From: Callorhinus ursinus
Taxonomy: Eukaryota; Chordata; Mammalia; Carnivora; Otariidae
DNA length: 64,000 nucleotides
Assembly (NCBI RefSeq): GCF_003265705.1
Contig: NW_020313168.1
Coordinates: 2,139,022-2,203,021 of the forward strand
Reading direction: 5' to 3'
The translations under genes and the position numbers were made by a program. The number at the start of each line of letters is the position of its first letter. Within the stretch, counting starts at the first letter, position 1. Positions 32,331 to 43,627 of the stretch are shown in pieces. A model generated the notes under the pieces. That model saw nothing but the letters and a program-made list of their open reading frames with translations. It was not told the DNA's origin and made no database searches.

Positions 32331-32679
32331 GCTTTATTAATCTAAAACCTCAGATTGGACTCTGGAAGATACTCTGTCTCTCCGTGGTTTCCCAGGTCTT
32401 TGAACCAATGTGGGAGTCCATATCAAAATCCTGATGGCATTTGTGTTCCTTTCCACACTGGAATGAATAGTGCAATCCCAGATCTTTCTCACCTAGCACA
32501 TAGCAAGCGTTCCAAGCATTCATTTCATTATTTAAATCCGAATGAGTCTGATTCTCCCCTTAAAACTCAGGACGAATTCACCAAAACACAGATGGAGGCT
32601 AAAACCTTCCTTTTCCCTGCTCTCTAGGTTGGCAAAATATCCCCACAGGCAGCAGCAGAGGCTTTGGGACTGTAGGGTC
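32331..32679. other. Unclassified upstream DNA
   Basis: No repeat or gene recognised. Confidence 0.5.
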
Positions 32680-32860
32680 TTGGGAAGACCCTAGTTTTAC
32701 CTCAGCAGCATTAAACCCATTCATTGCTAACTAGCCTGTGACTGGGAAAACCCACTCAATCTGTGTGAAACTCGGTTTCCTCACCTACAAAGTGTGTGTC
32801 ACCTTGGGATATCACTCACCTTGTCTGATATTCTAAATGAAGGTCGTAAGGGTGCCTATG
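32680..32860 (+). repeat. MIR, sense, diverged
   Basis: CTAACTAGCCTGTGACTGGG, GAAACTCGGTTTCCTCACCT and ACAAAGTGTGTGTCACCTTG fit the MIR middle ('tagctgtgtgaccttggg ... cctcagtttcctcatctgtaaa'). Confidence 0.75.
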
Positions 32861-32869
32861 GAACCCAAA

Positions 32870-33028
32870 TTTGGCAGGTCATCAGAATCACTGGGGGAAC
32901 TATTTAAAAATAAAGATGCCTGGGTCCCACCCCAGACCCACTGAATCACGGGGAGTGGGAAAACAGGGGTTCAGGGCCTATATTTTTTAATCAGGTAGTC
33001 CTGATGAGAACTTAAAACCAGTCAGATT
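32870..33028 (+). mobile_element. MER5A-like hAT element
   Basis: CATCAGAATCACTGGGGGAA, then AAATAAAGATGCCTGGGTCC and CACCCCAGACCCACTGAATC are close to the MER5A consensus. The right end (TCCTGATGAGAACTTAAAAC) is more eroded. Confidence 0.85.
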
Positions 33029-35774
33029 CGGGGATATTGGAAAACATTCTCTCTAAAGATATCAGGCAACGTTCTCCTCTAATGATTCCATTCCGGCCAC
33101 ATGGCAGGTCCTCAATAAACATTTGTACCAAGTAAATGAGTATTACGAAGCAATCACCCAATCTTCCATCTACTAAATCAGTGCAAGACTTGCCCTCTCC
33201 CCCAAACTACAAAACAAAACATACCCATTTTACAAATGTGACCCCAGAACCAAGAAGCCATTTGGGGTCCGTATCCTGGACCGAGGGTCAGGACACACAC
33301 ATTCTGGCCCCCAGCCAGGCACCAATTCCTGCAGACAGCAGCAAAGCCTCTGACCTCCTCTGCCCTCAGCCTCCACCTCCGTAGCATGAGGGACTTGGAG
33401 AAGGTGAAATCTAGGCTATTTCAGGTCCAAAACTCTGTGATTCATGTGAAACCCAGGAAGGGGCTGGTGACAACGCAGCTCCAAACCTGAAGGCTCAAGA
33501 ATGGGCTTGAATCATTTCATAGCATCATGACATTTAAAAGAACTCTCGTCCCAGTGTGTCATGGATGATTCTATTCAAATCCCAGATAAGCATTTGGAAC
33601 TGTGGCTCCAGGCTTCTGGAAGGCAGTGAGCGTCTATGACTAACGAGGGACTGGAAATTCAAGGCCTACAATTTCTCACCTGGGTGATCTCATCCCCACG
33701 GTGTGTGATCGGCCGGCCACCAGAGGCTACAATTCCGATCTCCAGCGTCCAATTCTTCACAAGCAAGGCCATCTCATGCTTTCCACAGAACCTCACAATA
33801 TGATACTTTAATCTTGAAAACAGTTTTATGCATCTCAAAAAATGCACGAAAACTTGTCTGATTTTCTAGCTATAAAACTGGGGGAGGGTGTTGCTGACAT
33901 CCTGCGGGTGATGAACACCAGGCTCGGAACTGGAAGAGGAGGGGCTTGTAGGCCCAGCTCTGATGGGAAACAGCAGAATAACCGGAGACCTACTCGTACA
34001 GGGAGGGGGAGAACGTGCAGGTAGACCAGCTGGCCCCTTCCAGCCCTAAAACTTGGACTCTTTGGCAACCGGAGGCCAAAGACACTGCCAAGTGAGCCTG
34101 AGAACAAATATAAAAACCTGAACATGTGGGTCACGGAGGTCAAGGGTAAACATAGGACAGGGAAAAGGGGGCTGGGAGAGAGTGTGAATAATTGCCTCAG
34201 GCACGGAGTTTGTTGCCCTGGGAGAACAAAGGAGCCTGGGTGAGCCCACCTCACCTTTTCTCAAAACACAAGACCAGCTCAGGCGAGGCATCCCATTTGC
34301 ACGCAGCGCAGCGCGGGCTGAGTTCCATCCTCCAATATTGCAGCTTCTGCGCTAAATCGATCAAGGGCACAGAATGTGTTTTGTCATCAAGACTCAGGAG
34401 CAAGACTGGTCAAGAAAGCGGGTGCTTCGCTGAGCTATTGCTTTCCACGCAGGGAGACCGGCCAGCTCCTATCCTTTCCAGAGAAATCTGCGCTTAGCTT
34501 AAAAGAAACCAAAATAGACATAAAGTACTTTGCTTTTGTCTGAGCACCATTACTCTGTTTTTAGCAAAATCCAAGCCACCCCCCTCTGCAGGTCAGATGT
34601 TTTGTTGACAGCGAAGTGAGAAAAGAGAACTAGGGGGAAGTGACGGGCCTCAGCATCTCCGTCGGAAACACAAGGCTGCAAGACGCCAAATGCGCCTGTC
34701 TCCCTCTCTGCCCATTTCATTCGTCTAAAAATACGGTGATATTTATGTATGTGATTTTCATCCCCTACAGTATACCTTTCTATTTCGCTTACTTTTTTTT
34801 TTTTTACACTGAGTATGTATGGTTTTGATAAGCAGAAACAATGTTATTCCATTTAAAAAAGGAGGTGACCCCCGAGGGGCCTGGGGACTATGGTAAAAAA
34901 GTGCTTCTTACTGAACAAACTTCACCCCCTATCTGCATTTCTTCTTTCAGAGCTGAGAGATTTTGCATCGCCTCAGCCTTCAAGATCCAGCCACAAGACA
35001 GAGCCAAAGGGGAAATGCAAAAGGGCAAGCAAACAGAGGTGGATCCTGGACAGAAATGTGACCTTCACCCCCAGCCCCCTCCTTCCCACTCGGGGGGCTG
35101 TTTTGTGTAGGGCGGTGAAGAGCCTGTCTGAGGGAACCTAGAATTTGGAGCAAGGTGAGGCACAAAGGAACTGGGAGGCAGTGTGGCCCAGGCCCGGTCG
35201 CCCCTGGGCCTGGCTTCCAGCACGGGCCCGCTGGCCAGGCCGTTGGGCTAGCCCTGTGCACCCAGCTCCAAACTTTTACTGGACCAGACACCGCTGTCCT
35301 CGGCCCTTAGGAATTCTTCGTGGAGAAGGGACGAAGAAGGCCAGTTCTTTCCCAGCTCCCAAGTTCCATTCACACAAGCACCCTCCTTCCTCCCCAGGGC
35401 TCTGGAGGTCGAATGGCTGCGATATGGTCTACGCCCAGTACAGGCACTGTTTGAAAAGAAAAAAAAAGAGGAAAGGAAAGCTTGTATGATAGAGACTATA
35501 CTGAGAAAATTTGTTATCCAATAAAAAATATTCAAACTGAGTTTTATAACCTTTTATTTTAATAGAATTGCCTGCGATAAGATTCTACCTTTATGAAAAT
35601 ACGAATAATTGAACTGTGTCTTTTTGAGTTCCCCATTTGTTCTTTTATGTAATATTCACATCTCATCAGTGATTCTCAGGTTCTCCGAGAACACAAGACC
35701 CTGGGGGGCCAAGGCTAGCCTCTGCCTTTAATAGGGGGATTAGGGAAAACGCCTGTAACTAAAATATTATAATC
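33029..35774. other. Upstream DNA, almost free of named repeats
   Basis: About 2.7 kb with only a T12 run at 34793-34805 and short A-runs. Two GC-richer patches (33880-34060 and 35050-35260) carry chance open frames. No gene is recognised. Low repeat density would fit regulatory or unique DNA, but I cannot show conservation. Confidence 0.45.
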
Positions 35775-35935
35775 CTGGTGGTGAGTGTCTGTGGTGAGCC
35801 AAGCCCTTTTTATGAGAATTAACTCATTTAATCCCCTAATAGGCTCATTTAAAGGCTCCTGTTTTAGATCCGTCTTACCAGGAAGGATATTGAGACATAG
35901 AACAATTAAATAGCCTTCTCGAGGTTTCTCTGCTG
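35775..35935 (-). repeat. MIR fragment, antisense
   Basis: AGCCAAGCCCTTTTTATGAG, AATTAACTCATTTAATCCCC and AGGATATTGAGACATAGAAC follow the antisense MIR order with deletions. Confidence 0.65.
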
Positions 35936-36084
35936 GCCAGGGCTGGGCAAGGGCCCAACCAGCTCAGTGAAGACCCAGCCCTGGCGGGAGCATCTCCACA
36001 GGACCCTAGGCTCAAATCCCCCGCTCTGGCATTTCCGGGCCCCGGACCCCAGGAGAGGTGCTCCATGCATCCCCGTCCCAGTTT

Positions 36085-36200
36085 CATGTATAAAGTAGGA
36101 AACTAACAGTTTCTATATCATGGAGATGTTGTAAGAATTAAAAGAGCTAATGCCGGGCACACAGTAAACCCTCAGTAAAGGCTGTTATTAACAAAGTTCT
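36085..36200 (+). repeat. MIR fragment, sense
   Basis: GTTTCATGTATAAAGTAGGA, GGAGATGTTGTAAGAATTAA and GCCGGGCACACAGTAAACCC with TCAGTAAAGGCTGTTATTA are clear MIR 3'-half words. Confidence 0.85.
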
Positions 36201-36600
36201 GTAAGAAATAAATTCCATCTGTGTTGATTGAAAAGGCTTCCTGTACAACACAGCATGTATGCCTGAGCCTCGAAAATGGATTTCTTTTTTGGAATAATTT
36301 TAATTGTTTTTCCAAACGGAAGTCTTACATGTGAGGTGGAAGCGGAGATGTAAGAGAAGTCTCATTCTTCGTGGAGGTCAATGGGTCAGACCTTAACCTG
36401 ATTTTTTGAAAGTGAAGAAAGGCACTGTAAATGTGCTAAGTCCAAATGCTGAGGTGAGCATGAGTAGAAGCAGCCAGACCAATGAGCAGCTGTTCCAGGG
36501 ACTGAGGGGTAACTCGGGGGCCGGGACCACCATCCTGCCTGCATTTAATCCTAGAAATAATACTGGGCATTTTAAACAGTACCACGGGGTACTTTGACAA
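36201..36600. other. Unclassified upstream DNA
   Basis: No repeat or gene recognised. Confidence 0.5.
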
Positions 36601-37030
36601 TTTTTCGTAAATTTAAAAAATAAAAGTAATAAATTCCTGCTGGAGGAAATTGGAAAATGTCAAGATGGATAAAGAAAAAGAAACCAAGAGCACTGTTCAC
36701 ATTTTGTGTATTTTCTTTCTGCCTTTACTTTCTGGCATATATATATATGTTTAAAATCTATTTTTTTACATTAAAAAATACAACAACATTATCCTGAAAC
36801 ATTATTTTGAAAATAAAGACTAGAACAAAGAAATGTTTAATTCCACTGCCCAGATATAACTGCCACTAATATTTCTTTGTATAGCTTTCTGTATATGTTA
36901 TAAATATGTGTTATAAAGACATGCTCATTTCTATAGTTTTTGCAAAAAAGAATCATTCACTTTTATACAAACAACGCTATATAGCAAAACATTTCATGTT
37001 GCGACTTGTCTCTTTCACTTACGGCGAGAG
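36601..37030 (-). mobile_element. L1 3'-end fragments, antisense
   Basis: TCACATTTTGTGTATTTTCT, ATTCCACTGCCCAGATATAA, TTTCTTTGTATAGCTTTCTG and CTATATAGCAAAACATTTCA, each AT-rich, fit the reverse complement of old L1 3' sequence. Two partially repeated blocks suggest two fragments or an internal duplication. Confidence 0.6.
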
Positions 37031-37284
37031 CACGTGCTCCTAGCACAGCCAGTAACTAGGGAATGTGGAGGGTGTGACCCCCAGTGAGGGGCACAGCCCT
37101 CGGGGTCATGCTGTAGGAAGCCGTGACCTTCACCTGCCTTAATGAAACTTAACAAGCCAGACTTTTGGTTCCAAAGACATAAGGCAAACACTGTTCCATT
37201 CATTTCCAAAAATGTCCAGAGGGACATTAGGCCTCCATGCAGAGCCTTGGGGAGGTAAGTGTTCAATTCAGCACTAATAAAAAT
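37031..37284. other. Unclassified upstream DNA
   Basis: No repeat or gene recognised. Confidence 0.5.
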
Positions 37285-37520
37285 AATTACTATTATCCTG
37301 TAATAATAGTGGCTAACTTTACGGAGCATGTCGTGGTACCAGACCCTGTTCTAAACACTTCACACATTAACTCAATACTCATGATGTGCCTATTGTCCCC
37401 ATTTCACAGATGACGAAGCTGAGGCACAGGTAGATTAAGGAACTTGCCCAAGGTCACTCAGTTAATAAGTGCTGGAACCAGGATTCAAACCAGGAGGATG
37501 ACTCCAGCTCCCAAATTTTG
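37285..37520 (-). repeat. MIR, antisense, nearly full length
   Basis: AGACCCTGTTCTAAACACTT, CCATTTCACAGATGACGAAG and AACTTGCCCAAGGTCACTCA with CAGGATTCAAACCAGGAGGA are an excellent antisense MIR match including the tRNA-related B-box region. Confidence 0.95.
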
Positions 37521-37959
37521 CCGTATATCAGGATTGCCTGGAAAAGCCCAGTGTCCACGCCGCACCCTCACAGGTAGAATGAACATCAGGGGACAGCAGC
37601 CCAGAACCCCCAGGCGCTCTAACATTGGATTCCGTCACGTCTTGGAGAACTGTGTGGTTGTGGTGCCTCACCGTCACCGTGCAATCTACACCCAGCTGTC
37701 GGCGAAGCCTGGCTCCAAAGTTGGGAGCAAGCTAGTCAGAGAGGATTCATGTGGGCTAGATTTAGGTCTTCCCCACGGGACCGTGCGTCCTGGTTTCCTG
37801 GGGGCAGTCCTGGTTTTCATCTTCTGCCCCGACATATTCTCGAAAATGTCCTTGCTTGGGTGATAAATCACTGTCATTCAACCTCTTACCACTGAGACCT
37901 ATGCTCCTTACTCACCGCATGGATTGTTGTTTGAAACAAACGTTTGTTTGTTTCCAGGC
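37521..37959. other. Mostly unclassified; weak hAT-like start
   Basis: GTATATCAGGATTGCCTGGA near 37524 is weakly MER5-like. The rest is unassigned. Confidence 0.35.
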
Positions 37960-38085
37960 CCCTTCCCCCAACTAGATAGAAGCTCCATAAAAACCGGGAC
38001 CTTATCTTCTCGTTCTCTCTTTATGCCCTGCAGAGAGCACAGAGCTAGGCAGAGCAGTGGGCACAGGGTCTGTTCACTGACTCCA
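37960..38085 (+). mobile_element. L2 3'-end fragment
   Basis: ACTAGATAGAAGCTCCATAA, AAACCGGGACCTTATCTTCT and AGAGCACAGAGCTAGGCAGA resemble the L2 3' terminus ('gtaagctccatgagggcagggacctt'). Confidence 0.6.
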
Positions 38086-38803
38086 GTGAGCAGGACGCCA
38101 GGGAACTCATCCAGAAGCAGAAACAAGGGGAACATTCAGGGCACAAGGCACAGCGATCCCATTTTACAGGCACAGCGGCAACTACTGTCCTTTGGAGGGA
38201 GGAAGCAGTGGGGGAGGGGCAGGCCTGGAGACTAGCTAAAGGAGCCCCCACCCTACCCCAAGAAGAATGGCTGCCCGAAGACTTAAAGGACAAGACACGG
38301 GGCCACTCCGACCTGGATAGGAAAAGAAAGTGACTTAACTCTGAACCCCCAAGTGGGCAAAACAGGGCGTGAGAACAGCGTTGAACAGGAATCTTTGCTT
38401 TTGTCCCTAGTCAAGCTAGGCTAAGTGCTGGCACCCTCCGACCTCAACAGAAGGTCATTGCTCACCCACACAGCAGTTCAGTGCAGGTGTCTGGGGTAAC
38501 CCGGGGGGTACCCTTTCCATCTTGTGGTCCCTACCACCCCCAGAGTCCCTGGGCCCTCTGCTAGACAACTGACTGCTCCCAGCCAGCAGGCTTGCAGGGG
38601 AACTAGGGCTTCTGTTGGCTGGGCCTACGGTTTACATCGTCTCTACTGCATTCTATTGGCCAACGTCTGTCACGTGCCACAGCTAACTGCAAGGGAGACT
38701 GGGAAGTGTAGTCTCTATGCCCAGGAGGAACTGGAAATCGATTGGGTAGATAAGGTGCCACAAGATTTCTTCCTAGGAATGAAAGTAAAAAGTCAAAAAA
38801 GGT
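38086..38803. other. Unclassified upstream DNA
   Basis: No repeat or gene recognised; open frames here are chance. Confidence 0.5.
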
Positions 38804-39228
38804 TATGTATTCATCAACTGGGACTTGCATTAACAAAGTGCCACAACCTGCTTACAACAACAGAAATGTGTCACAGGCTGGAGGCTGGAAGTCTGAAATC
38901 ACGGTGTCAGCAGAGTAACCTTCCCTCTGGCGGTTCTAGGAGAAAATCCGTCCCATGCCTTTCTGTTAGCGTCTGGTGTCACTTCCAATCCCGGGCATTT
39001 CTCGGCTCGCGGCACCCAACTCCAGCCTCTGCTCCCCCGACACACAGTGTCCTCCTTGCGTGTCTCTGCATCTCCCCTCCCCTCAAGGACCCCAGCCAGA
39101 CTGGATGGCGGGCCCCCACATCATCTGCAAAGACCCTATTTCTAAGTAAGCCCACATTCACAGCTACCAGAGCTTAGGACTTGGATATAGGTCTCTGCAG
39201 GACACGATTCAACCCACAAGAAAGAAAG
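38804..39228 (-). mobile_element. MLT1/MaLR-type LTR, antisense
   Basis: AACAAAGTGCCACAACCTGC, ACAACAGAAATGTGTCACAG, GCTGGAGGCTGGAAGTCTGA and later AAGACCCTATTTCTAAGTAA, ending CAGGACACGATTCAACCC, follow the reverse complement of MLT1-like LTRs of the ERVL-MaLR class. No internal retroviral gene is attached, so it behaves as a solo LTR. Confidence 0.85.
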
Positions 39229-39242
39229 GGCATGAACTTTTT

Positions 39243-39419
39243 TTTTTTTAAGATTTATTTATTGATTGGGGGAAGGGGCAAAGGGCAAGAGAGTCCTAAG
39301 CAGACTCTACACTGAGCACGAGCCAGACATGGGGCTTGATCTCAACACCCATGAAATCAAGACCTGAGCCTAAACCAAGAGACGGTCGCTGAACCGACTG
39401 TGCCACCCAGGCGTCCCAT
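39243..39419 (-). mobile_element. SINEC copy, antisense, with perfect 14-bp TSD
   Basis: Poly-T plus AAGATTTATTTATTGATTGG and terminal GTGCCACCCAGGCGTCCC. The duplication GGCATGAACTTTTT is identical at 39229-39242 and 39420-39433. It inserted at the edge of the MLT1-like LTR. Confidence 0.96.
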
Positions 39420-39433
39420 GGCATGAACTTTTT

Positions 39434-40369
39434 AAAGGTGCCTGAAATGTACCTACCTTGCGCCCCAAAAGATCATCATAATTTGCACACAAACTAGCCG
39501 CCCAGGAGAGGACAGGTATCGTCCCACCTTCTCCAAACTGAGGAGCAGGATTTTGGTTTTCTTCTTTGGTTTTATTACCTTGATTCTTGCAAATTTGATA
39601 AGTGAACAATGGCATCTCGTTTTCGTTCTGATAGGCACCCCTCAGGAAAGACACAGAAAAGGGGAAGAGTGCTCGGGAATCACGTCACCCAGGCTCGGGA
39701 CGTGGAGGGTGTCTGCTAGGCAGTGAGCGGCTGGCCACCCCAGGACACAACCCAAGCAGGGACTTAGGAACATGTAACTGGCAGAAGTTGAAGCTGAAAT
39801 AGTTCTCCTCCTGCAGAAAGCAAGTATCAGAAGGCAGGCAGGACAAAAATTTCCATTTATCCATCTGAAATTAATGTTTCCAGCGAGGAGGCCTGGATGG
39901 CTTTGTGCAGACAGCCAGCTGCCGCAGTCGCGAGTCTTGTCTGGTCTGCCTGTCACAGCGGCAAGTTCGGTCTGATGGCTGCAAGGGATGAATGTGGCAG
40001 CGGCCCTCGGAGCAAGCCGTCCACAGAGCAGATCCTGGAGGCCACGGATGCCATCACACGTCAGAACACTGTGTGCTCGGTCCAGAATTACCCCACGCCG
40101 GTGAATTATTCATACCAGCCACCTTATGATATGCGATGAGATCCCAGGCAGAATGTCAGCCAGGGAGAAGTGGGTAAATGTAATCTGTAGTCTCAATTTC
40201 TGTCATAGTTTGGGTCATTATTTTTCTCTCGTCACTCTCCATCTCCCTGCCGGATTCTGCCTTCTCGAGTTTCTAATCAGAGAGATCTGTCAGGAGCGAG
40301 TCTGAAAACCTCTGCCTTCCTTCCGACTGCGCTCTCCCATGACGAAGAGTTAATATGTTTATGATACAT
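39434..40369. other. Non-repetitive DNA, possible regulatory segment
   Basis: No repeat is recognised. The part at 39880-40140 is complex sequence with an 80-codon plus frame (39897-40139) of no recognised product. The start-to-stop length is unremarkable and no splice sites are evident, so I do not call a gene. Confidence 0.4.
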
Positions 40370-40760
40370 ATTTTATTACCTTTGAGTGCAAGTAATTGCT
40401 ACGGTTATTTCTGTTGACCTTAGAAAACAAAAGAGCCAGCTATTTTGCCAGCAAAATAAGTTTATGGAGGACTAGAAAAGCAATTGCCACCTGGCGCAAG
40501 CGAGCTTGGGTGAGCCACAAACGAGCACGGAGAGCTGTGCCCAGGGGCTGGCTTTTACAGCGGAGGGTAGTGGGCGGGGCCTCATCACTGACCTCTCATT
40601 GGCTGGGCTGTTGCCAGGCGAAGGGAAATTCTGCCTTCCACCCCTTTGCGGTCTGATGGCCGTGTGGGAGAGCGCCCCCTTCAGGGCTGCCCCGCTCCGT
40701 TTTAAGTGAGCTCTCCTCTCTATCTTCACGAATCTTCTTAAATACATATTTTCCTGTCCT
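40370..40760 (-). promoter_or_regulatory. Promoter-like block, candidate LTR (minus strand)
   Basis: Reading the minus strand: a CCAAT box (AGCCAATGAG, about 40595-40604), about 30 bp later GGCCCCGCCCAC (GC box, about 40570-40580), then CTGTAAAAGCC (TATA-like, about 40548-40557), a CTCTCCGTGCTCG initiator-like stretch near 40525, and CCATAAACTTATTTTG near 40460 as a weak polyadenylation-like word. Spacing resembles a retroviral U3-R-U5 LTR. TG...CA ends, target duplications and an internal region were not found, so an ordinary promoter or enhancer is possible. Confidence 0.4.
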
Positions 40761-41474
40761 TTATTTTGAGCATGGTTTGAGTTTTTTGTGCCATGCTATC
40801 TGTGCTCCCAAGGGAGGTGTGGAGGGGAGCCCACTTCTCACCGCAAAGCGCACCCGTCACTTTCATGGCCCCACCTCTGAGAAGGGGACAGTCTCCCTTT
40901 CTGATCAGCAGGGTGAGTCAAGAATCCCCTCCACCACCCACTCCCAGGAAAGCCCGAGAACCCCAGCTATAACCAAAGCAGGGAGGTCGAATTAAATGGA
41001 AATGAAAAAAAGAAAGCTTGTAACTGCCAAGCTGATCTCCATTGGATTAAAGATTTTTGTGATTAGGGATTCAAGGTGGGCTCCAGGTACACTCCAGACC
41101 TATTCCCAGAACCAGAGGCTGCATCACTGACCTACAGTCTTTCAAGGTACTCAGGCTTGAACCCTCCTAAATTGGGTCCAAGTCTACTGCTCAAAGGGTC
41201 TGCCTGTGGTTCCCACCTCCCTTTAGCCTTTCAACACAGACGGGACCCCCATCTGATCTCCCCCAGAGCACGGGGTTAAATCTCACAGGTAATGAGATCT
41301 GGAAAGAAGGCTGGATTTCTCCTGAGCTCATTGATTTTCCCAAGAGACAGGTTGGACCCCCCCCCCCACAGCCATTCACGTTGACCCCGACACCAACCAG
41401 TCCGTTCGTTGGCCCGTGGAAGGCAGTGGTCACGCATGTGCACTGCAGCACCACCTGCCACAGGGCCTTCACCA
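40761..41474. other. Unclassified upstream DNA
   Basis: No named repeat or gene; a C11 run lies near 41357-41368. Confidence 0.5.
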
Positions 41475-41640
41475 TAAGACAGAGCCAGACTCCAGCAAAG
41501 CTCCACCACTAACAAGCCCTGCCCTCTCAGGCAAGCTACTCAGCCTCTCCAAATCTCAGCTGCAGAATGGGGAAAAGATTAACTTACCTAGAGCACTGAA
41601 GATGCAATGAGGTAGTGGACCTTTGCAAAGTGATTCTTTG
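41475..41640 (+). repeat. MIR, sense
   Basis: AGCCAGACTCCAGCAAAGCT, CAAGCTACTCAGCCTCTCCA and AATCTCAGCTGCAGAATGGG match the MIR middle and 3' part. Confidence 0.82.
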
Positions 41641-41679
41641 AAAGCTTAGGGGTTAGACTGGGGAACACCCAGGGCTCAA

Positions 41680-42150
41680 AAGTCTCCAATAGCCCCAGCT
41701 CCCTCAGGATAAATCCAGAGTCCCTACCCTCACCCCCAGAGCTTTACAGGAGCTGACCTTGATCCCTCTCTGACCACACGTCGGTCATGATGACCTTTGT
41801 GCTCTTCTGGGACACCACAAGCCAAGCCAACCTCACCTCTAGGCTTTGCACTTGTTGCTCCCATTGCCCAGAACACACTTCCCCAGACAACCTCATGCTT
41901 CCTGCATTCACTTCCTTGCAGTCCCCACTGATATCACCACTCAGAGGAGCCCTCCAACCACCCATGTTCCTGAGTCCCCTCCTCCTGCTCTTTCTCACTC
42001 CATAACCCTCATAACCACCTGGCACACTTGACATGGACCGTTTATCTATTTATTGCCTGCTAACCCCTCTGGAAGGTGAGCCAGGTAGGGGCAGGAATGC
42101 TGGTCTGTCTTGGTTGGCCTCAACCCTGCTGTCTATCATGGAGTAGGCAG
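41680..42150 (+). mobile_element. L2 3'-end, sense
   Basis: CAGGATAAATCCAGAGTCCC, CTAGGCTTTGCACTTGTTGC, TTGCCCAGAACACACTTCCC, TTTATCTATTTATTGCCTGC and GGAAGGTGAGCCAGGTAGGG track the L2 3' end from the 'aggataaagtcc' region to the 'gtaagctcc' region. Confidence 0.82.
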
Positions 42151-42987
42151 GGGTCTGGAGCTAATTGGGAGGTAGAGTGAGAGCCTGGTGCTTGACTGGC
42201 TGGGGTGGGGGAGAGGGGGTCTCAGAGCACTCCCACATTTCTGGCTCAGGCAGTCTGGGCCCAGGGCACATGTGCCATGAGGCAACATAGCTGCAAGATG
42301 CTCCCCAGCCCTGGCCTCTGTGCCCCCCAGCCATGCACAGGAGCTGCTGTTTGAAACTAAGGAGGAAAGAGTCTGATTTGGGCATGCGGGGGAGGTAAAG
42401 ATGATGGAGGGTTGGCATATGCTCTTAGCTGTTTGGAACTGAGCTAAGCCCAGACACTTAGATAGGTACCAGCTGGAGGAGCTGGGACTGGGAGGGACTG
42501 GGAGGGACTTTGGGGATTCTGGGCATTAGCAGGAACACTTGAGTCAGATGGTACAGTGTGGCATGGCACTGGGCGCTCATTCTCCAAGAAGACAGCTTCA
42601 GGGTGTCCAGGAGAGACATGGGCACAGACATTGGCTCTTGTTTGAGGGTCCCTGACAGCAGAGGCTGTCCCTCTGAGGGTCTTTAGGGTGGGCAATGTCA
42701 AATCACGGTGGGACAGCTGGGAGGAACAGGGATCCTCCCATGTTACCACCTGGACTGTGAGCCAGTGTGACATTCCCTGGGGATGTGGGGCTACCCTAGT
42801 GTAATTTGGAATGGGGACTAGAAGCCCTGCGGGTGTTGGTGGGGCAGACGGAGGGACTTTGGGCAACTGCGGTTCTGTAAGTTGTGACATTTGGTGACAC
42901 GTGCGTGACGCGGCCATGCACACCTCTGCACCACCATAGCTACTCATGCAAGCCAGCACCAACTTGCCCCATACAAACACTCGCACC
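42151..42987. other. Unclassified upstream DNA
   Basis: Open on the minus strand for about 640 bp (42444-43082), but the frame runs into the MER20/L1 cluster and its product is unrecognised, so it is not called. A small internal duplication, GACTGGGAGG, occurs twice near 42487. Confidence 0.45.
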
Positions 42988-42988
42988 A

Positions 42989-43627
42989 GGTTTTCTTGGC
43001 CTCCACACTGTTGACATTTTGGGCAAATGATTCTTTTTTGTTTTTGTTTCGGTTTACATCTTAGCATTTTGTAAATATACATGACAAAACACTATTTTAA
43101 CCATTTTTAAGTGTCCAGTTCAGTGACATTAAGCACATTCACGTGCCTGTGCGACCATCCCCACCATCCCCACCCAACTCTTTTCATCTTATGAAATGGA
43201 AACCCTGCCCCCGTTAAACCCTGACTGCCCCTTCTCCCTTTACGCAGCCCCTGGCGCCCACCATCTACTTTCTGTCTCTGCAAATGTGGCTCCTCTAGGC
43301 GCCTCATGTAAGGGGAATCCTACAGTTGTTCTGTGACTGGCTTCTTTAGCTTCGCATCATGTCCTCAAGGTCCATCCGTGTTGTGTCCTATGTCACAATT
43401 TCCTTCCTCTTTAAAGCTGAATATTTTTCTCTGCTGTGGAGCCGTCCTGCACACTGTAGGATGATCAGCAGCATCCGTGGCCTCTACCCACTAGATGCTA
43501 GAAACATTTCCCTCCCCCCAATTATGGCAACCAAGAATGGCTCCAGACTTTACCAAATGTCTCCTGGGAACCAAGTCTCCCGCCCCCCCCCCCGCCGCCC
43601 CGCCCCGGTTCTAGAACCACCACTCTA
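42989..43627 (-). mobile_element. MER20 (hAT-Charlie), split by an L1
   Basis: Antisense MER20 words occur on both sides of an L1: CACTGTTGACATTTTGGGCA at 43005-43024 and, after the L1, GTGGCCTCTACCCACTAGAT, GGCAACCAAGAATGGCTCCA, ACCAAATGTCTCCTGGGAAC and the end GGTTCTAGAACCACCACTCT (about 43608-43627). C-rich expansion at 43580-43605 is an added oddity. Confidence 0.9.
43034..43431 (-). mobile_element. L1 3'-end, antisense, nested in MER20
   Basis: Starts with a degenerate T-tail (TTTTTTGTTTTTGTTTCGGT) and continues ACACTATTTTAACCATTTTT, AAGTGTCCAGTTCAGTGACA, GGCGCCCACCATCTACTTTC and TGTCCTCAAGGTCCATCCGT. This is the reverse complement of an L1MB-like 3' end. It breaks off at GCTGAATATTTTTCT, so it is 5'-truncated. 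Confidence 0.92.

Noticed and set aside
31240..40369. A divergent plus-strand gene at the RPTOR CpG island
   Set aside because: ZNF143/YY1 promoters are often bidirectional, but no exon, donor-flanked frame or known protein is visible on the plus strand.
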